Origin: Neoceratodus forsteri
Taxonomy: Eukaryota > Chordata > Ceratodontiformes > Ceratodontidae
NCBI GenBank assembly: GCA_016271365.2
Contig: CM057452.1
Location: 830,086,001 to 830,150,000 of the forward strand
Direction of reading: 5' to 3'
DNA length: 64,000 bases
Below the pieces are notes generated by a model. It worked only from the letters and a program-made list of their open reading frames with translations. It was not told the DNA's origin and ran no database searches. Shown here one piece after another: positions 32,941-44,100 of the stretch. How positions within the stretch are numbered: position 1 is the first letter of the stretch; each line of letters begins with the position of its first letter. Position numbers and translations under genes: made by a program.

Positions 32941-34902
32941 CCTTTAAGGGGTGTGTCCCCGGATGACCTGATGGTGGTGCTGGACCTATCGGGCCTACCG
33001 ATAGATTGCTCGGATCCAGGGGACCTGGTACATGCTTATAATAAGGCAGTGACAGGGACCCTGGATTCCATTGCACTTGTTCGTGTTCATCCTCTCACTC
33101 TTCGTCCCAGGTCTCCCTGGTTCGATGAGACCATGAGGGAGTTGAGGAGGGTTGGACGAAGGCTGGAGAGGCGTTGGCGAAAGTCCGGTTTGGATGATGA
33201 CAAAATTAGTTTGATGGACCATTATATGGCCTATCAATCCGCAATCTCTCATAAGAAGGCAGAATTCCAGTCCAGAGAGATTGCGGCTGCACAGAATAGA
33301 CCAGCTCAGCTCTTTCGGACTGTGGACAGACTGTGCAATCCAGTTTGTCTTCAGTCCAGAAGAGCCTTTTCTCCAGAACGGTGTGAGGAGTTTGCTCTCT
33401 TCTTTGCAGATAAGGTTGCCAAAATCAGATCAGACGTCCATTCTTCCCTCTCCAATGGGAGCAGTGATGGTCGGCAGGAGATGTCGAACACCCAGTTTGC
33501 ATGGTCTGACTTCAGCCTCCCCACAATCGATGACATTGTGATGATCATCCGAACGTTACGACCGACCAACTGTGATTTGGACCCTGTCCCCACATGTCTC
33601 TTAGTGGATTGTGTGGATAAAATCAGCCTAGGCCTGGCTTTGATAGTCTGGAGGTCTTTGGAGAGGGGGATCTTTCCAGATCCTCTTAAGGAGGCTATAG
33701 TTAAGCCTGTATTGAAGAAGTCCTCCTTAGACCCAGATTGTCTAGCAAATTACAGACCTGTCTCTAACTTACCCTTCATGGGTAAAGTTATTGAGAAGGT
33801 GGTTGCAGTGCAGTTGGATGGTCATCTGACCAACAACAATGTCTACAATTCTCTCCAGTCTGGATTTAGGAAACGGCATAGTACCGAGACAGCACTTGTT
33901 CGGGTACTAAATGACCTCCTAATAGCGAGAGATCGAAGGACCTGTTCTATCTTGGTACTTCTCGATCTCTCTGCAGCATTTGACACTGTTGATCATGGTG
34001 TGCTGTTAGACCATCTGCAGTTCATCTGTGGATTGTCTGATATGGTCCTCAGTTGGTTTCGATCTTACCTCGAGGGTAGGACTCAGAGGGTGGTGTCGGG
34101 AATTTCTTCCTTGGCATCAGTCTCCCTATCCTGTGGGATACCGCAGGGTTCTATTCTAGCGCCCATGTTGTTTGCGGTGTATATGCTGCTGTTAGGAACA
34201 ATTATTAGATGATACGGTTTGGGTTTTCACTGTTATGCAGATGATACCCAGCTGTATATGTCTTTTGTGCCTGGCCAGGATGCTGCCCTTTCGGTATTTA
34301 ATAACTGCCTTGCCGAGATCCAAGACTGGATGAATGGGAGTTGGCTGAGGTTAAACCCGGAGAAAACTGAGGTATTGGTCATGGACAAGGGTCGCTGTGA
34401 GGTGGGTCTGCCGGATGGATCACCCTCAGGCTTATGGCTTGGGGGCGTCCAGCTGATGACCTCAGACCAGGTGCGGAATCTGGGTGTAATATTTGACGAC
34501 CGCTTGACGTTTAAATCTCAAGTGTCAGCGGTGGTCAAAACTTCCTTTTTCCATCTGAGGAACATCGCCAGGGTGAAGCACCTGGTTCCTCCAGAGGATC
34601 TTCCAACATTGATCCATGCTTTCGTTACCTCCCACCTTGACTATTGCAACTCCCTTTACCTGGGGCTATCAGGGGTTGAACTTCGCTGTCTGCAGCTAGT
34701 GCAGAATGCAGCGGCCAGGTTGTTGACTGGATCTTCTAGATCCAGCCATATAATGCCTGTGCTCCATGGACTGCACTGGCTGCCAGTGTTATGGCGAATC
34801 ACCTTCAAGGTCGGTTTGCTGACCTATAAAGCCCTACACGATCAGGGACCTACTTACCTGAAAGAGCTCCTGCGCCCCTACTGTCCTCCCCACCCCCTCT
34901 GA
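32926..34902 (+). pseudogene. L2 ORF2 reverse transcriptase, one in-frame stop
   Basis: The frame is continuous for about 658 codons except for a single TGA at 34210-34212. Blocks in order are SPWFDETMRELRRVGRRLER (connector helix), LANYRPVSNLPFMGKVIEKV, LQSGFRKRHSTETALVRVLN, VLLDLSAAFDTVDHGVLL (first catalytic Asp), CGIPQGSILAPMLFAVYM, then after the stop FHCYADDTQLYMSF (intact Y-A-D-D), WLRLNPEKTEVLVM, VRNLGVIFDDRLTFK, and the C-terminal HLDYCNSLY and LHGLHWLPV blocks typical of the L2/Rex group. The next codons match the family without a frame change, so a point mutation is the simplest cause. It is the best-preserved RT in the window. Confidence 0.92.
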
Positions 34903-35199
34903 TCCACTGACGAGGGATTGCTAGAGATTCCCAGGGTTCATTTAAAAACTTGAGGGGCTAGATCATTTAGTTTTATGGCCCTGACCCTGTGGAATTCTCT
35001 ACCTAGTCAGGTGCGAAATTGCCCGACTGTCCTAAGCTTTAAAGGAGCTTTGAAGACACATCTTTTTAGTATAGCTTTTAATGACTCATGTTAGTTTTAA
35101 ATTTGGTTCATTTATTGTTTTATGTATTGTACAGGTGCTTTGGTTATGAGAAAAGCGCCTTTTAAAAATAAAGAATGAAATGAAAATGAAATGAAATTG

Positions 35200-35965
35200 A
35201 ACCATACCATGCGATGGTCACTGGCCCCCAGATGACCTTTTTCCTGGAGATCTGTGATCCTTCACCTGTTAGTCAGTACTAGATTTAGGATAGCCCTGTC
35301 TCTTACGGGTTCTTGTACCAGTTGTTTGAGGCCTTCCCCCTGCAGGGAATCCACCATGTGTCTAGTTCTGGCAGATGTTCCTGCTGGTATTGACCAATAT
35401 GTATCTGGCATGTTGAAGTCTCCCATAATCAGAACCTCCCCTTTAGCTGTTGTGTTTTGTATATCTTCTAACAGTTATGTGTCTGTGTCTTCCCCCTAGT
35501 CTGGGGGCCTGTAGACAACTCCAGATCTTATGGCTGTCCCATTTTCTGTTTCCAGGGTGACCCACAGTTCTTCTGGCTCCTTATGTGTACTCTGAATTTC
35601 TGTAGCTTTGATATTTTCATTGACATACAGGGTCACTCCACCTCCCTTTTTTGCAACTCAGTTTCTTCTGAACAGTACATAGCCAGGTACTGAAGTCTCC
35701 CAAGTGTGGTTACTGGTAAACCATGTTTTGTTAATTGCTACTATGTCCAGTTTAGCCTCTGTCATTATTGCCTGCAGGTCAGGGATCTTGTTTCCCAGAC
35801 TGCAAGCATTTGTGTATATGATTTTCCATTGGCCAGATTTTGGTGTGTTAGTTGTTGGGTGAAGTCTGGCATTTCCCCTGTGAGTCCTTTTTCCTTACCA
35901 GGTGATACAAATGAACTGCAAACATGCTGAACTCCTGTTTGACCACTAGCTGAGGGGGAAGGGAT
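35200..35965 (-). pseudogene. CR1 ORF2 endonuclease domain (minus strand)
   Basis: Minus-strand translation in shifting frames gives IIYTNACSLGNKIPDLQAIM (start block), AINKTWFTSNHTWE (E-T-W block with Glu changed to Lys), KKGGGVTLYVNENIK, GVVYRPPD, VLIMGDFNMPD (G-D-F-N block) and ASDHRMVWFNF (S-D-H block). The L2 LINE is inserted just after the last block. The RT part resumes on the other side at about 30665. It is inactive. Confidence 0.85.
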
Positions 35966-36199
35966 GTTCTTCACAATCGACATATGGGGTGCTGCACCCC
36001 TCTCCCCATTTGCTAGTTTAAATATTCTGCAAAGATGTCAAACTTCTGCCCCAATGCACTAGCTCCCTCCTTAGTCAGATGCAGTCCATCAAATTTAAAG
36101 AACTTTCGCTCCCAAAACTGTTGCCAGTTCCCAACAAATTTGTGTCCTTTTTCCTGGCACCAGCCCTTAAGCCACATGTTTAGCTCCCCTATCTCCCCT

Positions 36200-36987
36200 T
36201 CTCTGACCTTTCATCCATCTGCCCCCCTCTCCCATACTGGCAGGATCTCAGAGAAGGAGATGCCGGACAAAATGGATGATAGTATGTCACCCAACATGGT
36301 CAGGTGTTTCTTGGGCTCCACAACTGACCGGATGGCAAGATCATTAGTCCCAATGTGTACCAGGACATCAATGTTTTCTCCTGCTTCCTGAACAATTTTA
36401 GCAATGCTGTCAGTGTCTGTCCATGCTGATGTACCTGGGAGACATCTGACCATTACCCCTGGCTAGAGATAGGTATCAACTCCCCAAATCATGGTTTCTC
36501 CTATGATCAGAAGTGTTTGGGATTTCCTTTTTGCTTTTTTTGTTTTGGTTCCTGTTTTGGATGAGTTTTGTTGTGCTAGCTCCTGTACTGCAGTGTCCTG
36601 CTCTGCAGTGTCCTCATCCCCTTTGTTTGATTTTGGAGATAGAGGCAGATACCTGTTTGTAGTTTTTATATGGTTTGTGGAGGTGATATGTTGGAGTGCA
36701 CCGAGTGATGGGGCACTGGATTTGCCCCTCCTAACCACCTGCCAACCTCCCGGACCAACTACCCTCTGCAGTCGGGGTGCTTCTGTTGGATGTTGGGGAA
36801 CTGGCGGGTGGTTCTTATAATATATTTCCTCTTGAATATGAAATTTGAGGCATGCAATCTCTGCCCATGCTGCCTGGAGCTGAACTCTAAGGTCTCCAAT
36901 GGCCCAGCATGTAGGACAGTGTCCTAAATCCTGTAAAACTGCCCTTCTGAAAAGTGTTCTGCAGTACCTGCAGTTAATGATATCCAT
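36200..36987 (-). pseudogene. CR1 ORF1: zinc-ribbon-like start and SGNH esterase
   Basis: The ATG at 36985-36987 opens a 174-codon frame: MDIINCRYCRTLFRRAV with CRYC and CPTC pairs (a Cx2C...Cx2C ribbon), a helical segment, a Lys/Ser/Thr linker, and TLLIIGETMIWGVDTYL at the end. Here the G-D-S nucleophile block of the esterase reads G-E-T, so the catalytic Ser is missing. A second piece (36211-36453) gives VRCLPGTSAWTDTD and DVLVHIGTNDLAIRS (the H-x-G-T-N-D block). The last block DGLHLTKEGA lies near 36050-36090. The frameshift between pieces and the changed Ser mark it as a pseudogene. Confidence 0.87.
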
Positions 36988-38218
36988 TCCAGATAAGTTG
37001 CCAGGTTTATAACCTGGTCAGAGTAATTAGAAGGAAAAAATGAAAGCAAAAGTTTGATTTTGTGCTTTGTTTGTTTGTTTTTGTATAACTTGTTACAACA
37101 AGTTAAATTACTAGTGCCCCTGTAAATGAGGTCACTGTGTGGATACCCCACTGATCTGCCCCTTCCTGCTTTGCAACAGAAAATGTCACGACTGTGCTAC
37201 CCTATAAAAGGAGTGCAGTGTGGAGTGGTTGGGGATGGGGGTGGGTGGCTGGGCCCTTCCCCTGCCGAAAAAGAAGAACCACAGATGAAAGAAACAAGGG
37301 GGTAGGAACAGAAACAGTCAGTCAGCAACAAATGCAGTAACCCTGAAAGCTTATCCTAATGACAGATAAAACTGTAAATCCTGTAAAGCACCACCTGTAA
37401 TAATTTCACAGAAGATATACCCTGTAAGAAACACTTTGCTACAGAGAAAAATAAAGCAGCAACAGAAGATACACATTGCAAAAGACAATTTGAATCAGAA
37501 GATTACAGCAGTAATCTGTTAGCACACTCCTGTAGGCACACATTATAATAATGCAGCAGAAGGTATACCCAAGGTCCCTAGAATTCTGTGGCTGCAGAAT
37601 TTTGTGCAGAACTTGCAGTCTACCTCAGAACTTCTGCGGTACCGCAGAATTCACTCTTTTGGTGATTTTTTTATTAATATTTCTGTTTATCCATAGAATC
37701 TGGTTCCCTTCCCTTCTTTTTATATCCAAACCCCCCATATGCTCAGAATGTGATGTTATCATTGCTATATCATACATTAGCTAATGAAACGGCTGCATTC
37801 TGCAACAGAAATGAACAGTCACTTATCTACCACAGCTCCCACTGCGAGAGATGGTGGCACAGCACATCATGCATGGTGATATTTGTTCAACCTGCACTAC
37901 AGCCTAATACAGTTTTCAGTCTTACATTATTTCACTAGGGCCAACTTAAACAAAACCTTGTCAATAGCATAGACCTGTTATGTCCATACCTCACTTTGTA
38001 CAAACCTATTTGTACCTTTAAGGTATAGCGATGCTATCTGAAACGAATAACTGGTAAAATGAATTTAACTGTCATTTTTAAGAAAAATAAAGTAATTATG
38101 CCTAGAAAAGTGGAATATAATAATGTGAAGACCTGTTGAAAGAATAGACCTGTTAAATAAATAATTGCACTGTACGCATTTTTGCCTGGGTTATTGATTA
38201 CATATTGTCATTGGTTGA

Positions 38219-38520
38219 TTGAATCACCTAAAAGTTATTGAGAAATGTTGTGTGCAGGGACAGCTGTTGGGCCAGAGGGTAGCATGCTGTGTTTCCATGC
38301 CGGCAAGTCAGGTTCAGAGATTAGCTCTGGGAGCTGGCTGGGCAGCACAAGGATTAGTGGAACACATCACTGCTCGGAGCCTGGGAAGGTATGGTGCAGT
38401 GTTCTGTCACATGATGGACACATTGTGCTGGTCTGGAGAGCTCTATCTCACAATCAGTTCACATGCATGTCATGGCCTGATGGTGTTATGCAGTATGTCA
38501 GGGAAAGCAGGTTGACATGA
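38219..38520 (+). other. G+C-richer segment with overlapping open frames inside the hAT element
   Basis: Two overlapping plus-strand open frames of 98 and 91 codons cover the same 300 bp. Neither resembles a transposase or any family I recognise. The surrounding sequence is much more A+T-rich, so this could be captured foreign sequence. Overlap in two frames argues against both being real. Confidence 0.3.
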
Positions 38521-38604
38521 AAAATGAGTTTTGCAATAACTCCTCTATTTCATTTCCAATGGGACCTGTATGAATGAGGATGCAAGTTCTTGGAAATTAA
38601 AAAA

Positions 38605-38662
<58 letters not shown>
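38605..38662. repeat. (AT)n(AC)n microsatellite
   Basis: An AT dinucleotide run (about 38605-38616) passes into about 22 AC units ending at 38662. A shorter CA run follows at about 38681-38704. Confidence 0.97.
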
Positions 38663-38665
<3 letters not shown>

Positions 38666-39559
38666 GTATCTCTGTCTCTCACCACACACACACACGTACA
38701 CACATATTTGTATGTATGTTACAGATTGCATATAAATATATAAGTGATACACAGTGGGAACCTTATGAGTGGTGTAGAAAGCCCATACAAATATGTAAGT
38801 GATAGACAGTGGAAACCTTATTAGTGGGATAGATAGCATGCATATAGAAATACCTTATTTATAACATAAGCTCCCCTCTGCATATGTCATTTATGCAACA
38901 GGCTGGGACCTTAAGGGAGAGACATTTGTTTTGCCTTTTTAGGTATAAAATGATTTTTATAAGTCTGTTATTTTTTGAACTAGTGTTACTGTGCTTTCCA
39001 CCATCCTGATTGCTATAACCACTGCCATGAAAGTGAAGTGAGGATGACAAGCTGACACTGTGATGTGGTAGTTTGTTAGTGCCGCAAAACGTCTGCAGAA
39101 ATTACAAACCACCGCCGCAGGAAGTTCTGCGGCAAATGGTAGTCTTGCCACAGAACTTGGTCCCACTGTGCCGCAGAAAAGTAGGGGCCCTGGGTATACC
39201 CAGCAACAACAGTTTGACTCAGAGAAAAATAAAGCAATAAAACGTTAGCAACAAACAGTAACAATCCCTGTGAGTACAAAATAAAAATAACAACACACAA
39301 TAAATCTGCCTAGCCAAAAGAAGTCTTAATCCTTTCCTTTGCTCTGTTAAGGTTCTTTGCTCTGTCCTTTCAAGCAACTTAGAAGGAAAGAGCTCAGGTA
39401 AAGCTAGGTGCCTTGGCCAGCAAACCTAGCCTTCTATAGGGGCACAGAGCAGAAAAGGGCAAGGGCTTCGGAAACATACGGCCATAAACAAAGAAACTGT
39501 AAAAGGGGAGAGACTGTAAAAAAAACACTAAAAGAGGGGAGAGGCATACTTAAAGAGTA

Positions 39560-40004
39560 GAAGAAGAAGAGTCAGCATTTATATAACGCTCTTCATACAT
39601 CCCAAAGCACTTTACAAGCAATGCTAGACTGGTAGTGAAGTGACTGAATGTGTGGTGGCAGCCATATTGCACATCATCACCCACACACAGCCTGGATAAT
39701 TGCTTGAACCGGTTTATGGGAAGGGGAATGTTGGCCAGGACACCGGGAATGTTCCCTGCTCTTGCGAAGAGTGCCCTGGGTTCTGTTACTCCACCTGACA
39801 CCACCAGACAACACTAGGATGGGCAGAAGGGACCTCGGCTTAACATCCTCATCTGAAGGACGGCACACCCCAGCAGTACAGAACCCCCCAATACTGCACT
39901 CGGATGCCAACGATTTTTAGGTGCAAGTCCAATCCCGGTGTGGGACAAGAACCTATGACCTTCTGGTCCAGAGGTGGATGTGCTACCAACTGAGCCATGC
40001 TAAC
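39560..40004 (-). mobile_element. tRNA-derived SINE
   Basis: On the minus strand it begins at about 40004 with TAGCATGGCTCAGTTGGTAG, containing a good A box (TGGCTCAGTTGG, 39987-39998), and a B box GGTTCTTGTCC at 39943-39953 with plausible spacing. This tRNA-like head is followed by a conserved-looking core (GCCAGGACACCGGG on plus at about 39733-39746) and ends AAAGTGCTTTGGGATGTATG...ATATAAATGCTGACTC with a TTC-rich tail. The same core appears at 58610-58656. I recognise the core as belonging to a widespread vertebrate SINE type. It sits between two CR1 elements. Confidence 0.78.
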
Positions 40005-40889
40005 ACCTAGTACATAGGATAGCACAAGGAGTGGTGCAGTGCAGTGGGTGTGGAACAGCAGTGTTCAGAAGAACTTTCTGGGAACTGCGATGCTGCCCTA
40101 TTTGCAGGTACCTCTCTGGGCTGAGGGAGGAGGTTGCCAGGTTTTGAACACAGTTGGTAGGAGTACTGGGGACCTTTGTCCCCACCCAGGGACCACCACA
40201 CCACCAGCCGCTGCCACAGAGGGTACTCAGTCAAAGGCCTGGATGGACTATGGTGGGCTCAGAGAGGTTGAGGAAGGCGGAGCTCAAATGCCCCCTGCAT
40301 CAAGTACAACTAAAGAACAAATATGGTGTTCTCAAGGAGAGGAAGAGCCCTGAAAGGGAACCCAAGGTTGTGACCAGGGGTGAAGGGCAGAACCAACAGG
40401 ATGGGGAGGCACATGGGACAGGGCCAGAGAATCCCAGGGAATAAGGAAGCTTCTCCTAGTGGAGGACTCACTAGTTTGGGGTATGGAAATAGGATCAGGA
40501 ATCAGGAGGGAGGTTATGTGTCTCCCAGGAGGGAGGCACAGCTTTGAGGGAGGGGGAGCAGATCCCAGTTAAGGGAAGAAAGCTTCTGGCTGTGGGGATG
40601 GACATAAAGGTTACAGTATGGGGAGGATGAAAGGGGGAATTCAGGGTGAAGAGTAGGGATAGCATTGAGGATGAGGGAGCTCCAGGTGGGAAGGGGGACA
40701 AGTCAGATACAGAGAGTGTTAGAGGAAGGGTGAAGGACTGGGGAAGCAGCTTGGGGTGGAGATGAGGGTACAGATAGGGACGCAAATGTGCAGGGTGGTG
40801 TGGACTCTTGGAGCAGGCACAAGGAGAGAGTTTGGGGATGGATGAGGAATGATGGGGAAACATGCTAATGCTTGGTGATTTCATACTAA

Positions 40890-41215
40890 AAGGGGTCAGA
40901 TGGGAGAGTAAAGGGGAAAGACAGTCGCATATGGGTAGAGTCTGTACCTGGGTTGATGGCAGATAAAGCAGGACAGGCTATTCTCAAGTATGTAAAAAGG
41001 GGAAGGCATAAACCACATGTGGTGGTGCACGTGGGTACGAATGACTTGGCTAGGGAAATGGCAGAGGTGGTTAGGGAGAGGTACATGGAATTGGGTAAGT
41101 TGAGTGAGGAGGTAGGGAGCTCAGTGACCTTCTCTGAGGTACTCCCAGTACCCAGAGCAAATATGGCAAGGAAGGGTAGGATAGATGAATTCAACAGTTG
41201 GCTGGGAAATTAGTG
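40890..41215 (+). pseudogene. CR1 ORF1 esterase domain remnant
   Basis: The 86-codon open piece 40953-41213 reads AGQAILKYVKRGRHKPHVVV, then HVGTNDLAREMAE (H-x-G-T-N-D block), then VTFSEVLPVPR. About 60 bp later GDRLHLSREG (the final block, near 41285-41310) is readable. The upstream nucleophile block (expected near 40870) is not convincing. Upstream ORF1 sequence at 40154-40444 is Gly/Pro/Glu-rich and cannot be assigned. Confidence 0.78.
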
Positions 41216-41529
41216 TCAATCCAAAGGGTACAGGATAGTGGGAGGCTGGGGCAGGGTCTGGGACAATAGGGATCTGTACGCAGGAGACAGATTACATTTG
41301 AGCAGGGAAGGGAAGGGCATACTAAAACAGAGGTTTGAAGAATACATAGAAACAAAGGTTAATTTAAACTAGGCGGGGGGTGGCAAGTGGGTTGCTGAAG
41401 GGAAGGCTCTCCGGAGAGGGAAGACAAATGAATCTACCCCCCACACACAAACTGGGTTGGAAGCAGGAAGGGATTGAAGGGCAGGGCTGAGAAGGGTAAG
41501 AAATTGGGTAAGGAATGTAAGGGAACATT

Positions 41530-42180
41530 TTGAAGGGTTGTTTCCTTGAATGCAAGGAGTCTGGGGAACAAAATCACATAACTACAGGCTCTGTTGGTAG
41601 AGTGGATGGTGGACATAGCTGCCATCACAGAAACATGGGCCATCTAATACCAGGACTGGGACCTGATGATCCCAGGGTATAGGATTTACAGGAAGGATGG
41701 GGCAAAGGGAAAGGGGGAGAGGTAGCAATGTATGCAAGGGAAGGGATAAAGTGTGCAAAGGAAGAGGGATAGGAGGGCAGGACAGAGGCCTTGTGGATAC
41801 AATTCCAGGACATGAGGAATAGGAATCTCAGGATGGGGATGGTATACAGGCCACTGACTCAAGGGGAGGACCTGGACAGGGAGCTGGCAGAGCAAATTAG
41901 GAAGGTGTGTGGGAAAGGTAACACAGTGATCATGGGGGACTTCAATCTACCAGGAGTGGATTGGGGTATCCCAGCCACCTTAAATGCTAGGGAGCAAATA
42001 TCCTGGATGACTTTCAGGACTGCTTCCTGGCACAGATGGTCACTGAGCTGACTAGGTTGGGGAATACACTGGATCTAGTTCTGGCCAATGGGGAGGCTGT
42101 AAGGGAGGTGGGAGTGGAGGACCCACTGTCTGAGACTGACTACCACTCGGTGTGGTTCACACTTACTATGAGCAGAGAAG
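41530..42180 (+). pseudogene. CR1 ORF2 endonuclease domain
   Basis: NARSLGNKIT, AAITETWAI (catalytic Glu present), IYRKDGAKG, MGMVYRPLTQGEDLDREL, VIMGDFNLPGVDWGIPA (G-D-F-N present), GNTLDLVLANGEAVREVGVE and DPLSETDYHSVWF (here T-D-Y-H instead of S-D-H) follow in order. The open pieces are 41791-42051 and 42036-42353, with a frameshift near 42030. Confidence 0.87.
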
Positions 42181-42799
42181 CAGCGGGTACAGGGACCAGG
42201 GTGGTGGACTTCAGACAGGCTGACTTTGGTAGGATGGGTGAAATCTTATGGGGGCATCTGGAAGGAATACAGCCACACTGGGGTGTCAACCAGAAATGGG
42301 AAAAAATCAAATTGGGGATACTGGAGGCTACTGATACATGTATCAGATTGTAGAGCAAAAAGGGGAGGGCTAAAAAAACAAGCCAGTTATGTAGAGGGAT
42401 ATTAGAAATGGTGAGGGCTAAAAAAGAAGCATTCAAGAAATACAACTAGCCTGGGAAGGGGGAGAATAGGGGTGAGGAGTATGTGAAGAGGTCCAAGGAA
42501 GTTATTAGGGGAGTCAGAGTGGCTAAGGCCACCAGGGAATTAAGGTTGGTGCAGGGCATCAGGGATGGGGAAAGGACTTCTTCAGATACATACGGGAGAG
42601 AAGGAGCTGCAAGGAAAAGATAGTTAGGATCAGGAAGGACGGGGTGGGCAGAGAAAGAGATGGATCAGGCAGAAGCACTGAATGAGTACTTCTGTTCTGT
42701 ATTCACAAGGGAGAAAGGAGGGCAGCTACCACAGGGGATGGGCAGGAGGAAAGGAGTAGCAGATGGGGTGATCACTGATGGTAGGGTATTGGGGGGTTA

Positions 42800-44100
42800 A
42801 GGACTCTGAGGGTGGATAAGACACCAAGACTGGATGGCATACACCCCAGGGTGTTGAGGGAAATGGGTAAGATCCTGGCTGGACCACTGGCAGAACTATT
42901 TAATGCCTCCCTGGACACAGGGTGCATGCCGCATGTCTAGAGGATGGTCCACATGGTACCCATCATAAAAGTGGACCAAAGGATGAACCGGATAATTACA
43001 GGCCAGTAAACTTAACTTCCATCATGGGGAAGCTGATGGAGACAATACTTAAGGAAAGGCTGGTGACCTTTATGGAAGACAATGGGCTCCAGGACATTCA
43101 CCAGCATGGGTTTGTCTCCAGAAAATCCTGCCAGATGAACCTAGTTGAGTATTACAACTGGGTCACGAGAGAATTGAACAAGTGTCATGGGGTGGATGTC
43201 ATATACTTAGACTTCAGTAAGCCCTTTGATATGGTGCCACATGGGAGGTTGGGAGGGAAGTTGAGATACATGGGGGTGGGGACTAAGATGGTTAAATGGA
43301 TTGAGAACTGGTTGCAGGGGAGATAGCAGAGGGTAGTGGTGGTGGTGGGGACTCTCATCTCCAACGGCTGTGATGAGCAGGGTGCTGCAGAGATTGGTAC
43401 TGGGGCCAGTGCTGTTTTGAATATTCATAGCAGACATCTCGTATGGAATCAGGAATAAGATCAGTCTATTCAATGATGATATCAAATTAGGTGCAGTGGT
43501 GGATGATATAGCAGGTTGGCAGAGGCTGCAGGATGACCTGACCAAACTGGTGGAGTGATCAGAAGCATGGCAGTTGGGGTTCAATGTGAAAAAGTGCAAA
43601 GTCCTGCACTTTGGAGCAAAGAACCCAGGGAGGGGTTACTAGCTGGGAGGGGTGCAGCTAGGTTCCACTGAGGAGGAAAAGGATCTAGGGGTGGTTGTAA
43701 TTGGGAAGATGAACAATACAAAACAGTGTAGGAGCGCAGCAGAGAAAGCCAACAGGATGCTGGGTTGTATCGCGAGAGGAATCTCCTCCATGAGCAAAAA
43801 GGTGATCCTGCCACTCTACAGGGAACTGTTCAGGCCGCACCTGGAGTACTGTGTGCAATTCTGGTGCTCATTTCTAAAGAAAGATGTGAAAATACTGGAA
43901 GGGGTACAACGCCAGGGCAACAAGGATGATCCAGGGACTGGAGGACAGGCCATACAAGGAAAGGCTGAGAGAGTTGAACATGTACTCCTTGGAGGAGAGA
44001 GGGGATGGGGGAATATGATTGAGACCTTTAAGTATGTAAAGCAGATAAACAAGGTGGGCACTGAGGAGATACTCAGGCTGAGGAGGGGGTTGGACATGTG
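42800..44100 (+). pseudogene. CR1 ORF2 reverse transcriptase and C-terminus
   Basis: DGIHPRVLREMGKIL, DNYRPVNLTSIMGKLMETIL, QHGFVSRKSCQMNL, GVDVIYLDFSKPFDMVPHGR (first catalytic Asp) and WIENWLQGR are followed by a stop. The next pieces give a G-P-V-L-F block and SLFNDDIKLG, where the box reads F-N-D-D with both Asp kept. Then come EKDLGVVVIGKMNNTK, LFRPHLEYCVQFWCS and the remaining thumb/connection sequence. The longest open pieces are 42922-43326 and 43652-44101. Confidence 0.88.

Larger units (their letters stand above)
30670..35197 (+). mobile_element. L2-clade LINE, full length, single-domain decay
   Basis: Inserted head-to-head into the minus-strand CR1. It starts near 30670 with an AAGATGGCGGCC-type 5' end and has a long 5' leader (to about 32280). 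The endonuclease part (32290-32940) is frameshifted. A long RT coding stretch follows (32926-34902) and the element ends in an ATGAAATGAAAATGAAATGA tail (35175-35194) typical of L2 3' simple repeats. The left junction is accurate to about 20 bp. It is younger than the CR1 it splits. Confidence 0.88.
37570..39192. mobile_element. Non-autonomous hAT element with perfect 8-bp target duplication
   Basis: The termini are CAAGGTCCCTA (37570-37580) and TAGGGGCCCTG (39182-39192), inverted with two mismatches and flanked by GGTATACC at 37562-37569 and 39193-39200. 8-bp duplication and CARGG-type ends are hAT characters. Both subterminal zones are dense in TTCTGCGGC/GCNGCAGAA motifs (for example 37595-37650 and 39075-39180), plausible transposase-binding sites. 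No transposase motif is seen inside. The interior holds a CA microsatellite, a 58-bp duplication (about 38738-38838) and an unknown open frame. It interrupts the 5' region of the minus-strand CR1; the flanking CR1 sequence (AGAGAAAAATAAAGCA at both sides) is collinear. Confidence 0.92.
28405..39550 (-). mobile_element. CR1-clade LINE, about full length, split by two nested insertions
   Basis: One minus-strand CR1 runs from about 39550 (5') to 28405 (3'). Its pieces are 39193-39550 and 36990-37569 (5' untranslated region), 36200-36987 (ORF1), 35200-35960 (endonuclease) and 28700-about 30665 (RT). The 3' end carries AACATAGAAACATAGAA. The pieces are collinear once the L2 LINE (about 30670-35197) and the hAT element (37570-39192) are removed. 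That leaves about 5 kb, a normal CR1 length. It is inactive, with frameshifts and a broken catalytic box. Confidence 0.9.

Noticed and set aside
30670..35225. GTCACTGGC at 30670 and 35217 as the target duplication of the L2 insertion
   Set aside because: The right copy lies about 20 bp outside the L2 tail and is itself part of the CR1 endonuclease block, so the match is probably chance.
36491..36820. 109-codon plus-strand open frame
   Set aside because: It is antisense to the CR1 ORF1, which has clear family motifs on the minus strand.
39940..40004. A true tRNA gene on the minus strand
   Set aside because: The A and B boxes are good, but the sequence runs on into a SINE core without a terminator and the stems are imperfect, so it is a SINE head.
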